A stretch of 64,000 bases of DNA from Neoechinorhynchus agilis (taxonomy: Eukaryota > Acanthocephala), in the NCBI GenBank assembly GCA_051530055.1, contig CM121341.1, forward strand, positions 2,852,001 to 2,916,000. Reading direction: 5' to 3'. The notes beneath the pieces were generated by a model. That model had not been told where the DNA came from. It did not search any database and saw nothing but the letters and a program-made list of their open reading frames with translations. The translations under genes were made by a program, and so were the position numbers. Of this stretch, positions 1 through 10,085 are shown in pieces. Position 1 is the first letter of the stretch. Every line of letters starts with the position of its first letter.

Positions 1-1110
1 CAATCCTCGAACCGTTTCTAAGAATTGAACAGAACGGCTTCAGGAAAGGTCGAAGCACCACAGAACACATCTAGGCTTTGAGGAGGATCCTCGAGGAGGC
101 ACGAATTCATCAAACGGATGTGACGCTGGTATTTGTTTATTTCCGTCGTGCTTTCGATTCGGTAAATCGAACGATGATTGGCGGTATCTTAAAGGAGTGT
201 CGAGTGCCGTCGATCATTGTCACATCCGTTATAGCATTATATAAAAACACAAGGTCCGCCGTAAAGATAGCTGACGGTTTGACGGAATGCTTTTCCACCA
301 CTTCAGGTGTTCTGCAGGGCGACACATTGGCTCCTTTCCTCTTCATCTTGGTGCTTGATTGGGTAATGAGATGGGCACTATCGAATGATGAAGATGGATT
401 TCTTCTGTTGAGGAAATGAGGTCGCAAGTATCCTGAGATACGCGCCTCCTACATGGCATATGCCGACGACATCGTATTGATGTTCTCAACAGTCGAAGGA
501 GCTCAACGCATGCTAAATAGACTGTGCGAGAGGGCGAGTATGATTGGTATGACCATCAACTTGAAAAGGACGGAATTCTTGACGATTCCGCATGTCGCGC
601 ATACAATCTCTGGCGAAGGGCCGAATGGCGTTGAGCAATTAAAACAGATAGAGCGGTATGTCTATCTGGGAGCTGTCGTTCCTGAGGTGAGTGCGGATGT
701 CAGCCGACGGAGAGCTATAGCTTGGAGAGCAATGGGACAACTTAAGCCACTGTTTGACAGCGAGTCTTTGCCAGATGAACTCCGTTCGCAGCTGTATAGG
801 ACTCTAATTGAGAGCATTCTCTACTACAATGCAGAGACCTGGACACTGTCTCCAACGGCAACGAGGCAGTTGGACCAAAATCATTCATCCCTCTTACGTG
901 CGGCGTTCAAGGTCAGATGGTCAGATAAAGTGACCAATAAAGCACGGTATAAGAGAGCCTTAGTCCAACCGCCCAGTGAATATTCGCGCCGCAGACGACT
1001 GCAGTTCACGGGCAATATAATTCGGTCTGTGGGCAACAGTTCCTTTTCTGTAAGCCAACGACATTGTATCGTAAAGGCAAAGGGAACTGTCGTACATACG
1101 ATGACCTGAT
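1..1110 (+). mobile_element. LINE reverse transcriptase fragment, decayed
   Basis: Two stretches (78-419 and 453-1109) read as consecutive parts of a non-LTR reverse transcriptase. The first holds the motif-3 to motif-4 region with an aspartate block (FRRAFDSVNR) and GVLQGDTLAPFLF. The second begins with the catalytic AYADDIVLM box and runs into a thumb and C-terminal region typical of LINE polymerases (YNAETWTLSP, RRRRLQFTG). A stop and a frame change separate the two, and no start is visible, so the copy is 5'-truncated by the window edge and dead. Its family looks closer to RTE/Nimb-like LINEs than to the LINE family found at 9.7, 24, 47.7 and 52-53 kb, but the clade is an inference. Known for LINEs: the enzyme copies its own mRNA at a nicked target. 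Confidence 0.85.
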
Positions 1111-1200
1111 TTTAAGAGACTCGAATTGCCCGCATAACAGGACTGCTGTCGTGTATTTTAGATCCCTTGCGGAGTCTAATTCAACGTAGGAAAGTACCGT

Positions 1201-1231
1201 TGCATACAATACAATACAATACAATACAATA
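1201..1231. repeat. ATACA microsatellite
   Basis: About five copies of the 5-base unit ATACA lie just after the LINE fragment. This is a simple repeat. It may mark the tail of the element. Confidence 0.8.
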
Positions 1232-1620
1232 GGGTCGATAAGTTCGGTGATGATGTAGCGAAGAGCTAAGTTTGGGATTTCGGTTTGAGAGGACGAATTT
1301 CCAGATAATTTCTCTGCGAGTTGACAAAAGTTTTGTGACTGACGTGGAGCCGTGATATTAATTTGAGTCACGGCAGAGTTTCTGATTAATGGAATCTAAA
1401 ACCTGTTTTAAATCAGTAGAGGACAAATTAAGGAAAGGATTCGGGTTCCGTATACCAAGAGTCCTTGACTGCCACATGAACGAATTTTATAGGAAAGGAA
1501 ATTTTTGAGGGCGATAAGTATTTTGTTAGTTAGTGCTATTTGTAAACGGGGAAAGTCTGGAACGGGGATGATGTAGCGAAGTGTCCAGTATGGGATTTCA
1601 GATTGAGTGGACGAAAATTG
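1232..1620 (-). mobile_element. LINE fragment shared with 26.9-27.3 kb
   Basis: This stretch shares long near-identical runs with 26,940-27,340, for example the sequence around 'gatgatgtagcgaagagc' and the following 'ggatttcggtttgagagg'. On the minus strand both copies can be read as a piece containing SQTEIPN followed by LRYIITELI. At 27.3-28.1 kb the shared block is followed by LINE endonuclease sequence, so this is best read as a piece of the same LINE. It is too decayed to assign to a domain by itself. The interval 1,621-2,100 downstream shows no gene. Confidence 0.6.
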
Positions 1621-2130
1621 TCTCTATTATAGCACTATACGCGGTTGGCTATTTCTTTGTTAGTATTTCAAATTAGGTATTGCGTCTCGCGTTGTTGTTC
1701 TGAGTACGATGTTTAAAAATATCGGCAAAATTGGTGAGCCTCAAGTATTCCCTTGGTTTGCAAGAAATTCCCAGTAAAAAGGGCACTTTACGACGATGTT
1801 GAAAACGGTTTTATTGATCACCACAACATTTTAAAACCATCAAACGATTTGAATAATACGTAAAGTTTAATTCTGCGGCTCATTATGAAATTTTTTCAGT
1901 TTCTTCAATGAACCTTAGAACAAGTCTAATCGTTGAAACCGTTCCAAAAAAATACTGTTAGGCATTCGCTATAGGAACTTTTCTCGTCGTGTAAATTTGC
2001 AGTTTTATTATTTGTTAGGATTTAAACGAGAAGCCAAACATTCGGCATCGCTAAAAACCTGACTTTTAATCTTCGACCAGTGAGCATTTCAAGAGACTAC
2101 CAAAGAAACGGTTTCCATTTTCGCATCGCG

Positions 2131-2249
2131 TAGCTTTCTAGAGACCTTCTAAACGCTTTCTAGGAAACAATTTACGCGCCGGAGAAACATCTAGAATTTG
2201 TCTAGACTCTTTCTAGAGAGAAACTAGAATTTAACGCTTTAGTATAAAA
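2131..2249 (+). promoter_or_regulatory. Heat-shock promoter: clustered HSE half-sites and TATA box
   Basis: Between about 2,131 and 2,235 the DNA is packed with TTC and GAA half-sites in CTAGAA, TTCTAGA and GAAACTAGAA settings, the phased inverted nGAAn pattern bound by HSF trimers. A TATAAAA box lies at 2,243-2,249, about 40 bp before the ATG of the small heat shock gene. The arrangement (HSE cluster, TATA, short leader, no intron) is the usual one for inducible heat shock genes. Heat induction is inferred from these sites. Confidence 0.75.
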
Positions 2250-2288
2250 CGAGACAAACACTAAAGATTTCTCCATCGAACTTTCAGA

Positions 2289-3131
2289 ATGTCTCTATTT
2301 CCAATCTCGCGCTACCGCCGCAACTTCTTCGACTTTGACAATCTGTTCGGTCCCGCGTTGGACCTGTTCGATCCATTTGACGACTACGATCTTTCCCTTC
2401 GTCCATCAGTGCGTCCGAGCCTCTTTTGGATTAATGAGCCTCCAACTCTCCTCGATGTCCACGGACGAAGACGTCCAAGACCAGAGAAGTTTCGAGTTAC
2501 TCTGAATGTCCAGGGATTCGATAAAAAGGATTTGAAGACGGAAATCATAAACGGGCGATTGGTTATCAGTGCTCGAAGGCATGATAAATGCAATAAAACT
2601 GGAGATTTCGATTCCCGTGAGTTCCAAAAGTCCTTTGAGGTTCCAAAGAATGCAATCGCCGATCAGATGACGAGTTTCGTGACCGGTGGAGGCGTTCTTG
2701 TTGTGGAGATTCCTCTGAAAATGGAAGAGCGCGACGTAAAACCGTCCGGCGGCCATGGACAAGTTGGCCTCTTTGATTTTGACGAATTCTTTAACAGCAA
2801 TTTCTTCCCAAAAGTCGTGGATACTCCAGACGGGAAAAAGAAGATTGAAATGAACGTTGACGTGAGTTCGTTTAAACCAAATGACGTGCAGGTGTCTCTT
2901 AAAGATAATGAGTTGGTCGTGAAAGCTGAACATTCTACACAACAGTCAGAGGATGGAAAACAAGGATTCTCGAGATCTTACTATTACAAACAAGTCACTC
3001 TTCCACCAGGAACGGATGTTGAACATCTCACATCGCATTTCAGTGGAGGAAAACTCGTCCTTGAGGCTCCTTATGTCGCTCAGCTTAAAGAAGGCGAAGG
3101 GCATAAGAAGATCGAAGGTTCAAAAAAGTGA
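2289..3131 (+). CDS. Small heat shock protein with two alpha-crystallin domains
   Basis: An intronless 280-residue frame encodes an HSP20-family chaperone that would hold unfolding proteins in the cytosol. Two alpha-crystallin domains lie in tandem, at about residues 55-155 and 175-265. Each has the beta-strand pattern of the family (FRVTLNVQGFDKKDLK and IEMNVDVSSFKPNDVQVSLK) and a domain end rich in G-x-L (GGGVLVVEIP and GGKLVLEAP). The N-terminus is rich in Phe, Asp and Arg (NFFDFDNLFGPALDLFDPF), like the oligomerisation arm of other sHSPs. The C-terminal tail is charged and lacks a clear IxI/V anchor. Most metazoan sHSPs have a single domain of about 170-200 residues; double-domain versions are known in flatworms and some other invertebrates. 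The ATG follows a TATA box and HSE cluster, which supports this start. Confidence 0.93.
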   Translation: MSLFPISRYRRNFFDFDNLFGPALDLFDPFDDYDLSLRPSVRPSLFWINEPPTLLDVHGRRRPRPEKFRVTLNVQGFDKKDLKTEIINGRLVISARRHDKCNKTGDFDSREFQKSFEVPKNAIADQMTSFVTGGGVLVVEIPLKMEERDVKPSGGHGQVGLFDFDEFFNSNFFPKVVDTPDGKKKIEMNVDVSSFKPNDVQVSLKDNELVVKAEHSTQQSEDGKQGFSRSYYYKQVTLPPGTDVEHLTSHFSGGKLVLEAPYVAQLKEGEGHKKIEGSKK

Positions 3132-3900
3132 TCACTGATCATTCGTCTATTTTGGTAATGAATAGTTGTCTTTAATTAGCCATCGAGAGAAGGGTAACGA
3201 GTGTAAAGATTCGTTTTTAAAATCTTTAGTTCACTCTTTCATCTTCATTCACTGATTTCATCGCTGTGTCTTTTCAATTCACAGTTTTTTGACTCTGCCC
3301 AAAAATAGAAGATACGAGAAGAAACATTTTAGATAATAATGTTATTTTAAGGAATATTCACTGAAATAGTAATACATTTCAACATTTTGGCGATCGATGT
3401 TGTACTATAGGAGTGCTTTGAACGAGTTGCTAATAATCTAAAGGGTCCATTAGTAAAAGCAATGAGCGTAGTTAAGGATTTATTAACGGACGTTATCCAG
3501 TTTGGATAGGAATCTCTTAGGGGCGAACAGTTGGTCGAAGTCAAAAAGTGCAAAGAAAAAAATCAAACTGCTCGAAGAGGCAGACAATGGTTCCAAACTG
3601 GAATTCTAAGAGACAAGCTAAAGATTTACAGAAATCGTCCAGTTCAGCGGTTCGAAATGAGTGGTGTTCAAAAGATCGCAAATGCTTGCACAATTATTAA
3701 GGACTTGGTACCACTGTTAAAGAATATTCAGCCTGCAGCACTTAATGATCCTAAAATTACTGTGGAGGATAGGAAAAGTGAAAGCAATTCACCTCCAGTA
3801 AATAAGATTGAGCAAAAGGTCGAAGAAACATCTGAACGAATAGGAACAAGAACAAAAGGAGGAACAAATAACTATAAAGATATGAGGTAAAAAAATAGAC
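3132..3900. other. Intergenic region with no convincing gene
   Basis: This stretch follows the sHSP gene. A 119-codon open frame at 3,531-3,890 has no ATG at its start (it opens at TTG), low-complexity Lys/Glu/Asn composition and no recognised domain. It may be a decayed exon. Nothing else is supported. Confidence 0.4.
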
Positions 3901-4480
3901 AATCCGATTTATCTCGACCATAATGCTCCTTCTTCCCCTTTCGCACAACATTCCTTGCCGGTCTGAATTCGACCCATCGTGTCATGCACTCCTCCCTCAA
4001 GATCATAAATTGCAACATTTTTATTACTGGAATACCTGAACCTCCATTTGCCGACTATTTCGCCTCTGGTGCTCACCATAGCAACCATATTCCTCGTATC
4101 ACTCAACTCCTTTTTCCCGACTTGAATTTTGCATTTAATCTCCAACATCTCCTCTAACCCGCGTTTGCGTCTTCTCAAAGTAACTTTCAACTCACCACTC
4201 ATTGTCTCTCGCTTCCCTAACCGGAGAAACAAGATCCTTACTTCACAACTTCCTTTCCCAATCTCTCCACATTCGCAACCGAGTGGCATAAGCGCGTTTA
4301 AAATGCCATCCATATCGCTGGTTCAAGTCTACGGCCGCTGGAAGGGTAGGATCAGGTTCGGCTGAGCGCCTTCGAACTGTGTGAATTAGCCAAGAGGCTG
4401 CCAAGGAACGAAAAACTCTAGCCGTAAGGCCCTGTGTGTATGCGATTTAAGATAAATAAAATAAAACATCGCAAATTTCC
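3900..4480. mobile_element. Possible decayed retroelement 3' part
   Basis: The sequence differs from its AT-rich surroundings: it is C-rich on the plus strand and ends in an A-rich tail (AATAAAATAAAA near 4,454-4,466). Both strands have broken open frames, neither with a recognised domain. This composition and tail resemble a decayed LINE end, but no motif proves it. Confidence 0.3.
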
Positions 4481-4556
4481 ACTGCCCCTCAACCTCAATA
4501 AAAACCTAATATTCACAGCATAAACCATCGCTTTTAACTAACACCCTAAAACATCC

Positions 4557-4790
4557 TTAACCCTTTGCACTCGATTAAAATTTTAAGGTCGTTGACCCCA
4601 GATCGGAATATATTTTGAAATTTATACCGGGGCATTCGTTTTTGACGTCGGACTGGATATACCCCACCGGGTTGGACGTACGATGGTAAGACTTGTATGC
4701 TACCAATAAGTCCCACCGGGTGGGACATACGATCGGAATGAGAAAATAAAAATGTCCCACCGTGTGGGACAGTCGAACAAATAAACGTGT
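4557..4790. mobile_element. Possible piggyBac-type terminus (non-autonomous)
   Basis: A TTAA at 4,557-4,560 is followed directly by CCCTTTGCACTCG, the style of a piggyBac end (TTAA target, C/T-rich tip). Within the next 200 bp are three palindromic motifs built on GTCCCACCGGGTGGGAC, at about 4,669, 4,708 and 4,753, like the subterminal repeats of such elements. No transposase and no opposite end were found, so this could be a solo end or MITE. Confidence 0.45.
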
Positions 4791-4848
4791 TATTATCTAT
4801 CGAATTCCGTGTTCTAAAAACGTACCTTACTCTACATCCGTTCTTTTT

Positions 4849-5305
4849 CAGAATTTTCCTCCACCACAACGAAATATGAACAAATCAATCTTCAAAAATA
4901 TCGCTGCGTAAAATTCCACAAAATGTGAGAAAAATATTCTTGTGCTCGATTCTCATGTATAAATGTTGCCATTTAATCTCTCTCTTTAAAAAGCTTGTGA
5001 AATAATACTTGATTTTCCATCTGCATTTTGTTCAACGAAGTTTTGTTTTTAACTATATTTCATAAAGAAACCATAAGATCACGAAAGCTCCCGAAGTAAA
5101 GATATTTCTAAGGTACATTGTTTCTCTGCTTTGTTAATTAACAAACAAATAAACGTGTTATTTTTATACCTTTAAACAAGCGTTGTGAATCTCAAATACT
5201 TTTCTACAATACGGTTTTTTTAAGACTAATTAATATCTCTGTATTCTTATTGGTCAATCTCTAAAAAAAACGCAGATTCACCTACTTTCCAGTATTTTTA
5301 CTCCT
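4849..5305 (+). repeat. Left copy of a ~455-bp direct repeat flanking the forkhead gene
   Basis: The segment beginning GAATTTTCCTCCACCACAAC recurs almost unchanged at 7,969-8,425 in the same orientation, with only a few substitutions and short indels. It holds no open frame, and no obvious TG...CA ends or target duplication can be seen. It could be a dispersed repeat, a solo terminal repeat, or one side of a local duplication. Confidence 0.85.
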
Positions 5306-5744
5306 ATTTGAATTTGAAATTTTAAATTAAACAAAAAAAGCCATTTCCCGAAGCAACGCATGCAATCTTATCATGAAGAATTTTCGGCCGATTATTTATT
5401 TCAATATTAATTTCAGTTTGAAGTTATGAACATACTTTTCGAATGCGTTGTTCTCCTTTAGGTCAATGCATTCATTGGCTTCTTTATTGTTGCAAAATGG
5501 TATTTGTAAATGTCCAGTAAATTGTAGCTATTTAAACCGAGGAAAATTGTCGTAAAAAAGACAATACGATTGCACATTTGTTAACTTTCACGCTTCTGAA
5601 CGTTAAAGCAATCTTGATAATTAAAAATGCAATTTATGATGTATCAATATAGAAAGTACAGTTTGATCTATGCTTTCGAATAAAAAAAGATGGGTTTAGA
5701 GAGTCGAATCTTTGTTCAATAAGTATCTATTCACTGATCTCGAA

Positions 5745-6740
5745 ATGACCATGAGTAAAAAGGAAGACGAGAAAATCAAGCGGAATAATCCATGGGGTCC
5801 TTATACTTACAAAGATTTAATCACTATGGCTATCGGAAGCAGCCTTCAAGGTTGTCTCACTCTCCAGGGCATCTATATTTGGATCCTCCAAAACTTTGAA
5901 TACTTCAGACAGCGACAACGGTTTCCTCTTTGCAAGCAATGGAAAAACGCCATCAGCTATAATCTCTCAATTCATGCAAAGTTTTATCGGTTTCCACCTA
6001 TGAGTCGTAAAAGACCCTCGTTTTGGGCTATTAATCCAAATTACAGAGTAGTAACGAGTAGAAAACGAAGTGTTGATTCATTCAAAGGGGATCAAGAGGT
6101 CGTGGAGGCACGTCTTCCGAAAAATACACCCGATCATTCGCAGCAATGCGATGCCACTTTCGACCTTCAAAATAATCCATTTAAAAACAATCCGACGAAC
6201 ACTAATGGATTTATTTTTAATGATCCACTAAATGTACCGCCTGCGGATATAAATGCCTGCATCGGTCAAAATACTTTTGCCTATTTCGACAAACAAAACC
6301 CGGAATTCGGATTCCAACCGCTTTTAAATGCGTACAATTCGACCGCAGTAGCTACAAATCCCCAAGTTTACACGAATGTGGCAACAAATCCGACTTATGG
6401 ATATCAAGGTCAACAGTTGGTCCAACAACAGTTTTTTAACAATGGACAAGTTCAAAATGCTCAACATTACTCTAATGGCTATCATGGAGGCCAAAGCACT
6501 TACCAAAATACTCCACAAACCATGCAATTCTATCAACCAAATAACGATTTTAATTTCAATCAGCAACAACCTACACAAAACGTACAGATTTCCTCTCAAG
6601 ACCAATGTGCTCCTCAGAATTATTTAAATGCAAGCGAAGTGATTAAACGTCAATTTCCAGTCCAAAACGAAGCAAGAGATCAAGCCTTTGAACCTAATAG
6701 TAGACCCTCGAACGATCCTCCTTTTACTGAACCAAATTGA
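5745..6740 (+). CDS. Divergent forkhead-box transcription factor
   Basis: A single-exon frame of 331 residues from the ATG at 5,745 (in-frame sequence upstream has no ATG). Residues about 15-105 form a forkhead winged-helix domain: WGPYTYKDLITMAI (helix 1, replacing the usual PPYSY), LTLQGIYIWILQNFEYFR (helix 2), WKNAISYNLSIHAKF (recognition helix) and PSFWAINPNYR (wing). The family consensus in the recognition helix is WKNSIRHNLSLH; here the base-contacting Arg-His pair is Ser-Tyr, so DNA preference may have changed. The remaining two-thirds is rich in Asn, Gln and Tyr and looks disordered, like an activation or condensate-forming region. The protein would act in the nucleus. The Fox subclass cannot be assigned by eye. 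The gene is flanked by two near-identical direct repeats. Confidence 0.85.
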   Translation: MTMSKKEDEKIKRNNPWGPYTYKDLITMAIGSSLQGCLTLQGIYIWILQNFEYFRQRQRFPLCKQWKNAISYNLSIHAKFYRFPPMSRKRPSFWAINPNYRVVTSRKRSVDSFKGDQEVVEARLPKNTPDHSQQCDATFDLQNNPFKNNPTNTNGFIFNDPLNVPPADINACIGQNTFAYFDKQNPEFGFQPLLNAYNSTAVATNPQVYTNVATNPTYGYQGQQLVQQQFFNNGQVQNAQHYSNGYHGGQSTYQNTPQTMQFYQPNNDFNFNQQQPTQNVQISSQDQCAPQNYLNASEVIKRQFPVQNEARDQAFEPNSRPSNDPPFTEPN

Positions 6741-7968
6741 AATCAACGTTTAGAGCAACATTTAGTAGAAGATTGCATATTCCAAGTGCAATCTTGAGTT
6801 ATGCCGCAAATATTGTTGCGCATCTCTTAGATAAATTAGATTTTGCGTAAATTTAGTGCTTATTGGCGGTTGGGGGATATTATTGCTGAGTTAAATATAT
6901 GACTGGATTTCACACGGTGATCAATGAGCTCATTTAAATGCTACTAACTTTTTCGTACTAGTTTTTGTGATCGTCTATTCCAGTCCTACCAAAAGGATGG
7001 TTGCAAAATTTAGACCAAAATGGCGTCCTAAATCTTGGTATAATTTTTCTTTATTAAAGGATCTAAATTGCACGTCGTGATGCTCCTCTTCGGAGCAGGT
7101 TTATAGCAAAGTTCAACGCATTCAGCAAGGATATCATTTAAAAAGAACTAAAAAAGTTTAGGTTATCCGTTTTAACGTTAAGAGCAATAATTTTGTCGCC
7201 TATAATTTTCACCGTTTCATTAATTCCAATCATTCTTCTTACATATGAAAATAAAATGAGCGTTATTTATTTTGAGGGTTAATAAATTCTATAGAATTGA
7301 ATAAGGAATTAGCTCTTAATCCTTTTCCTGTTAAGCATTTGCTTGCTGGGATCAGCAGCAAAAAATGTTCTCAATGATTCTCGCAGCCGATTTTGTAAAT
7401 GATTTATCATCGAATGTGTCGTGCTAAATGTTCAATAGTGATTGTTTATGTGGAGAATAGTATTAATAATTCACCGGAAAATTGTGTGGTTTATTCTTAA
7501 GCAGCAATAAGCTACAAAAACTCATGTTTTTTGACTCCTTGACGCTCGAATTCTCCCTTTATCCGTTCACTACGAATACTTTGTTAACCTACTCGCAAAA
7601 ATAGACTTTGCAATTTACATTTACAGCGAAACGACCTGTCTAATGCTTTGTATCCAATAATTGCGCATTATATTCCATTCCATTTTTATTTTAAATATGA
7701 TTAATTTGTTACGCAATAAAGTTCAGCATTCCCTTTTGAATCGCGATGCTGATTCTCGGATAAAATAGTTGATTGCCCTGTAATCATATGTTGTTGCGAC
7801 TAACGATTTTCCAAGGTTAAAAACTTTATGGTGCTTTGTCCAGCGGCACTTTTCTGATATGTAAGCTATTTTCTTTAAATAAATACTTTTTTGCGGCATT
7901 CACGGAATCGAATTTTGTTATGGGGGACAATTTAAATAAGGCATTGAATCCGATACTTCGGTGCCTTT
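6741..7968. other. Intergenic, AT-rich
   Basis: This is the 3' flank of the forkhead gene up to the right direct repeat. No open frame, RNA gene or repeat was recognised. Confidence 0.5.
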
Positions 7969-8425
7969 AGAATTTTCCTCCACCACAACGAAATATGAAC
8001 AGTTCAATATTCAAAAATATCGCTGCGTAAAATTCCACAAAATGTGAGAAAAATATTCTTGTGCTCGATTCTCATGTATAAATGTTGCCATTTAATCTCT
8101 CTCTTTAAAAAGCTTGTGAAATAATACTTGATTTTCCATCTGCATTTTGTTCAACGAAGTTTTGTTTTTAACTATATTTCATAAAGAAACCATAAGATCA
8201 CGAAAGCTCCCGAAGTAAAGATATTTCTAAGGTACATTGTTTCTCTGCTTTGTTAATTAACAAACAAATAAACGTGTTATTTTTATACCTTTAAACAAGC
8301 GTTGTGAATCTCAAATACTTTTCTACAATACGGTTTTTTTAAGACTAATTAATATCTCTGTATTCTTATTGGTCAATCTTTAAAAAAACGCAGATTCACC
8401 TACTTTCCAGTATTTTTTCCTCCTA
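7969..8425 (+). repeat. Right copy of the ~455-bp direct repeat
   Basis: Nearly identical to 4,849-5,305 and in the same orientation, so the forkhead gene lies between the copies in a ~3.6-kb unit. Copy divergence is low (a few single-base changes), which points to a recent event. Confidence 0.85.
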
Positions 8426-8599
8426 TGATCACTAAAAATTTTGTTGCACGTTGGTTTTCATGATACAAACAAAACTCAATGGCTCTACGCAAACCGTTAA
8501 AATCGCTTCAAAAAATGGACGGAATGAGCGCTGTTTCGTCGATGCAAAATTGCGCTCCTTTCAGCCAACAGATCTACTTCAATTCGGACATTACCTACT

Positions 8600-9600
8600 A
8601 TTCCCTCCCCGGGTGATTGTGAGGTTTTGAGTGATTGTGCACAAGTTTCCCAAGGGGATCAGATGGAACATTCTATTGACGCATCAAAGTTTAAGCGTCC
8701 GGTTAGAAAAGAAGACATTGTTATCAAAATTCCCAAGGAAGCCATGGGTACTAAATCCCCCTCGTATTTTTCGCGTAATTACTACGAGAAGTACCTACAG
8801 CCTAGTGGTCGAGAGAAGTCGATGAATTTTCTGATAAAGAGGTTCTCGGTGACTAAATTCCACATTCTGTTTGTATTCTTCGATGTGGCAGGTAAAGATC
8901 TCTTTTGTAAGATGTTAGGGGGAGTTAAGCATGCAGTCTATTGACCTTTCCCGTAGAGTCACCTTTCTTATGAGGAATCCTCCTCAAGACTTGGATTCTG
9001 TTGACTTTCGCAAAATTGAGGATGAGTTAGGAATTAAACTGGTCAAATATTTAGACCCAATGCCACTTCCGCCTACGCCATCCTATGTTCAGCCACAATC
9101 AATGTCGCCGAGAGTTTGGCTAACTCCGACAGAGGCTACTTTTCATACTTGGTCACATTCAACCGATATAAGGACTCTATGACTATAATTTTATAATCTG
9201 TCAGACCACGAATCGGACTGTGTATTTCCCTCCAGATGCATCTTTTGTGCAGGTCCTCACCACAAATCATCCCGCTCTCACTCTGATTCTACCAACTGTG
9301 GCAAGAGTCATCCGGCCTTTGCGCGTTCTTGCAAGTTCGCGCAAAAATACTTTGACGATTCCTTATCATAGAAGCAGCCGGTCTACTATAATAAAAATAA
9401 TAGAGAAATCTATCCTCATCAAACTTTCTCTCCGGACGGCTTTTCCTCTAAGGAGTTGAAGACTCAACCTCCCTCTAATGGTACCTCCGGAAAAATCTTC
9501 TTTTGAAAGTTTAGTATCTTCCCTCTCTACTTCTCCACTTGGTACCAGTAAAGAAATCTCCTTGCTTAAGGACATCCTTACTTGGATTCTTTACAAATTT
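8600..9600 (+). mobile_element. LINE ORF1 (gag-like) remnant with zinc knuckles
   Basis: Broken frames at 8,627-8,944 and 8,931-9,182 lead into a stretch at about 9,228-9,350 that reads in one frame as CIFCAGPHHKSSRS, then CGKSHPAFARSC, the Cys/His knuckle pattern of Jockey/CR1/I-type ORF1 proteins, which bind the element's RNA. Several frame changes separate the pieces, so the copy is dead. It may be the 5' part of the LINE whose RT lies at 11,480-12,250, now separated by later insertions. Confidence 0.6.
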
Positions 9601-9639
9601 GATAATTGTTCTGTATCGGACTGTCATAATTGAGACTTC

Positions 9640-10085
9640 ACGTGTTAAAGATACACCTTCGGCGCCTCTTTGTGTGCTTTGTCCAAGAAAGATGGTGGGA
9701 CTCGTCCCATCGCCATTGGCTGCACTTTGCGTAGGTTAGCCGCGAAAGTTTTATGCAGGAGAATCTCCGATAAAATGGGAGAATTTTTGAGACCCTGTCA
9801 GTTAGGTTGCTGCACTCCTTGTGGAGTTGAAGCGGTCGTGCATGCTCTGCGAAAATTTATCCCCCAAAGAACAAAGCCAACAAAAATTCTGAAAGTAGAT
9901 TTTAAAAATGCTTTCAATACTTTGAAAAGGGAAACAATGTTAAAAGCGATTGAGGATGTCGTCCCAGAGGCTTACCCCTATTTCTGAAGAGCATATGCTA
10001 ACCATACACCACTGCTGTACAACGACAAAATAATTTGGTCGCAGAGTGGTGTACAACAGGGAGACCTACTCGGCCCCATAGGCTT
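9640..10085 (+). mobile_element. LINE reverse transcriptase fragment (family A)
   Basis: The frame reads the N-terminal half of a non-LTR RT: KKDGGTRPIAIGCTLRRLA (motif 1-2 region), a long central helix region, KVDFKNAFNTLKRE (first catalytic aspartate) and, after a frame break, SGVQQGDLLGPIGF. It stops at about 10,085, where Penelope-like sequence begins. The missing C-terminal part of this family is seen elsewhere in the window (23.8-24.6, 47.6-47.9 and 52.1-53.4 kb). Confidence 0.85.

Noticed and set aside
3909-4313. Minus-strand 134-codon frame as a gene
   Set aside because: No recognised domain, biased composition, and the opposite strand is equally open; more likely retroelement debris.
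4849-8425. The 455-bp repeats as LTRs of a retrotransposon carrying a forkhead gene
   Set aside because: No TG...CA ends, primer-binding site or polymerase sequence between them, so plain direct repeats are reported.
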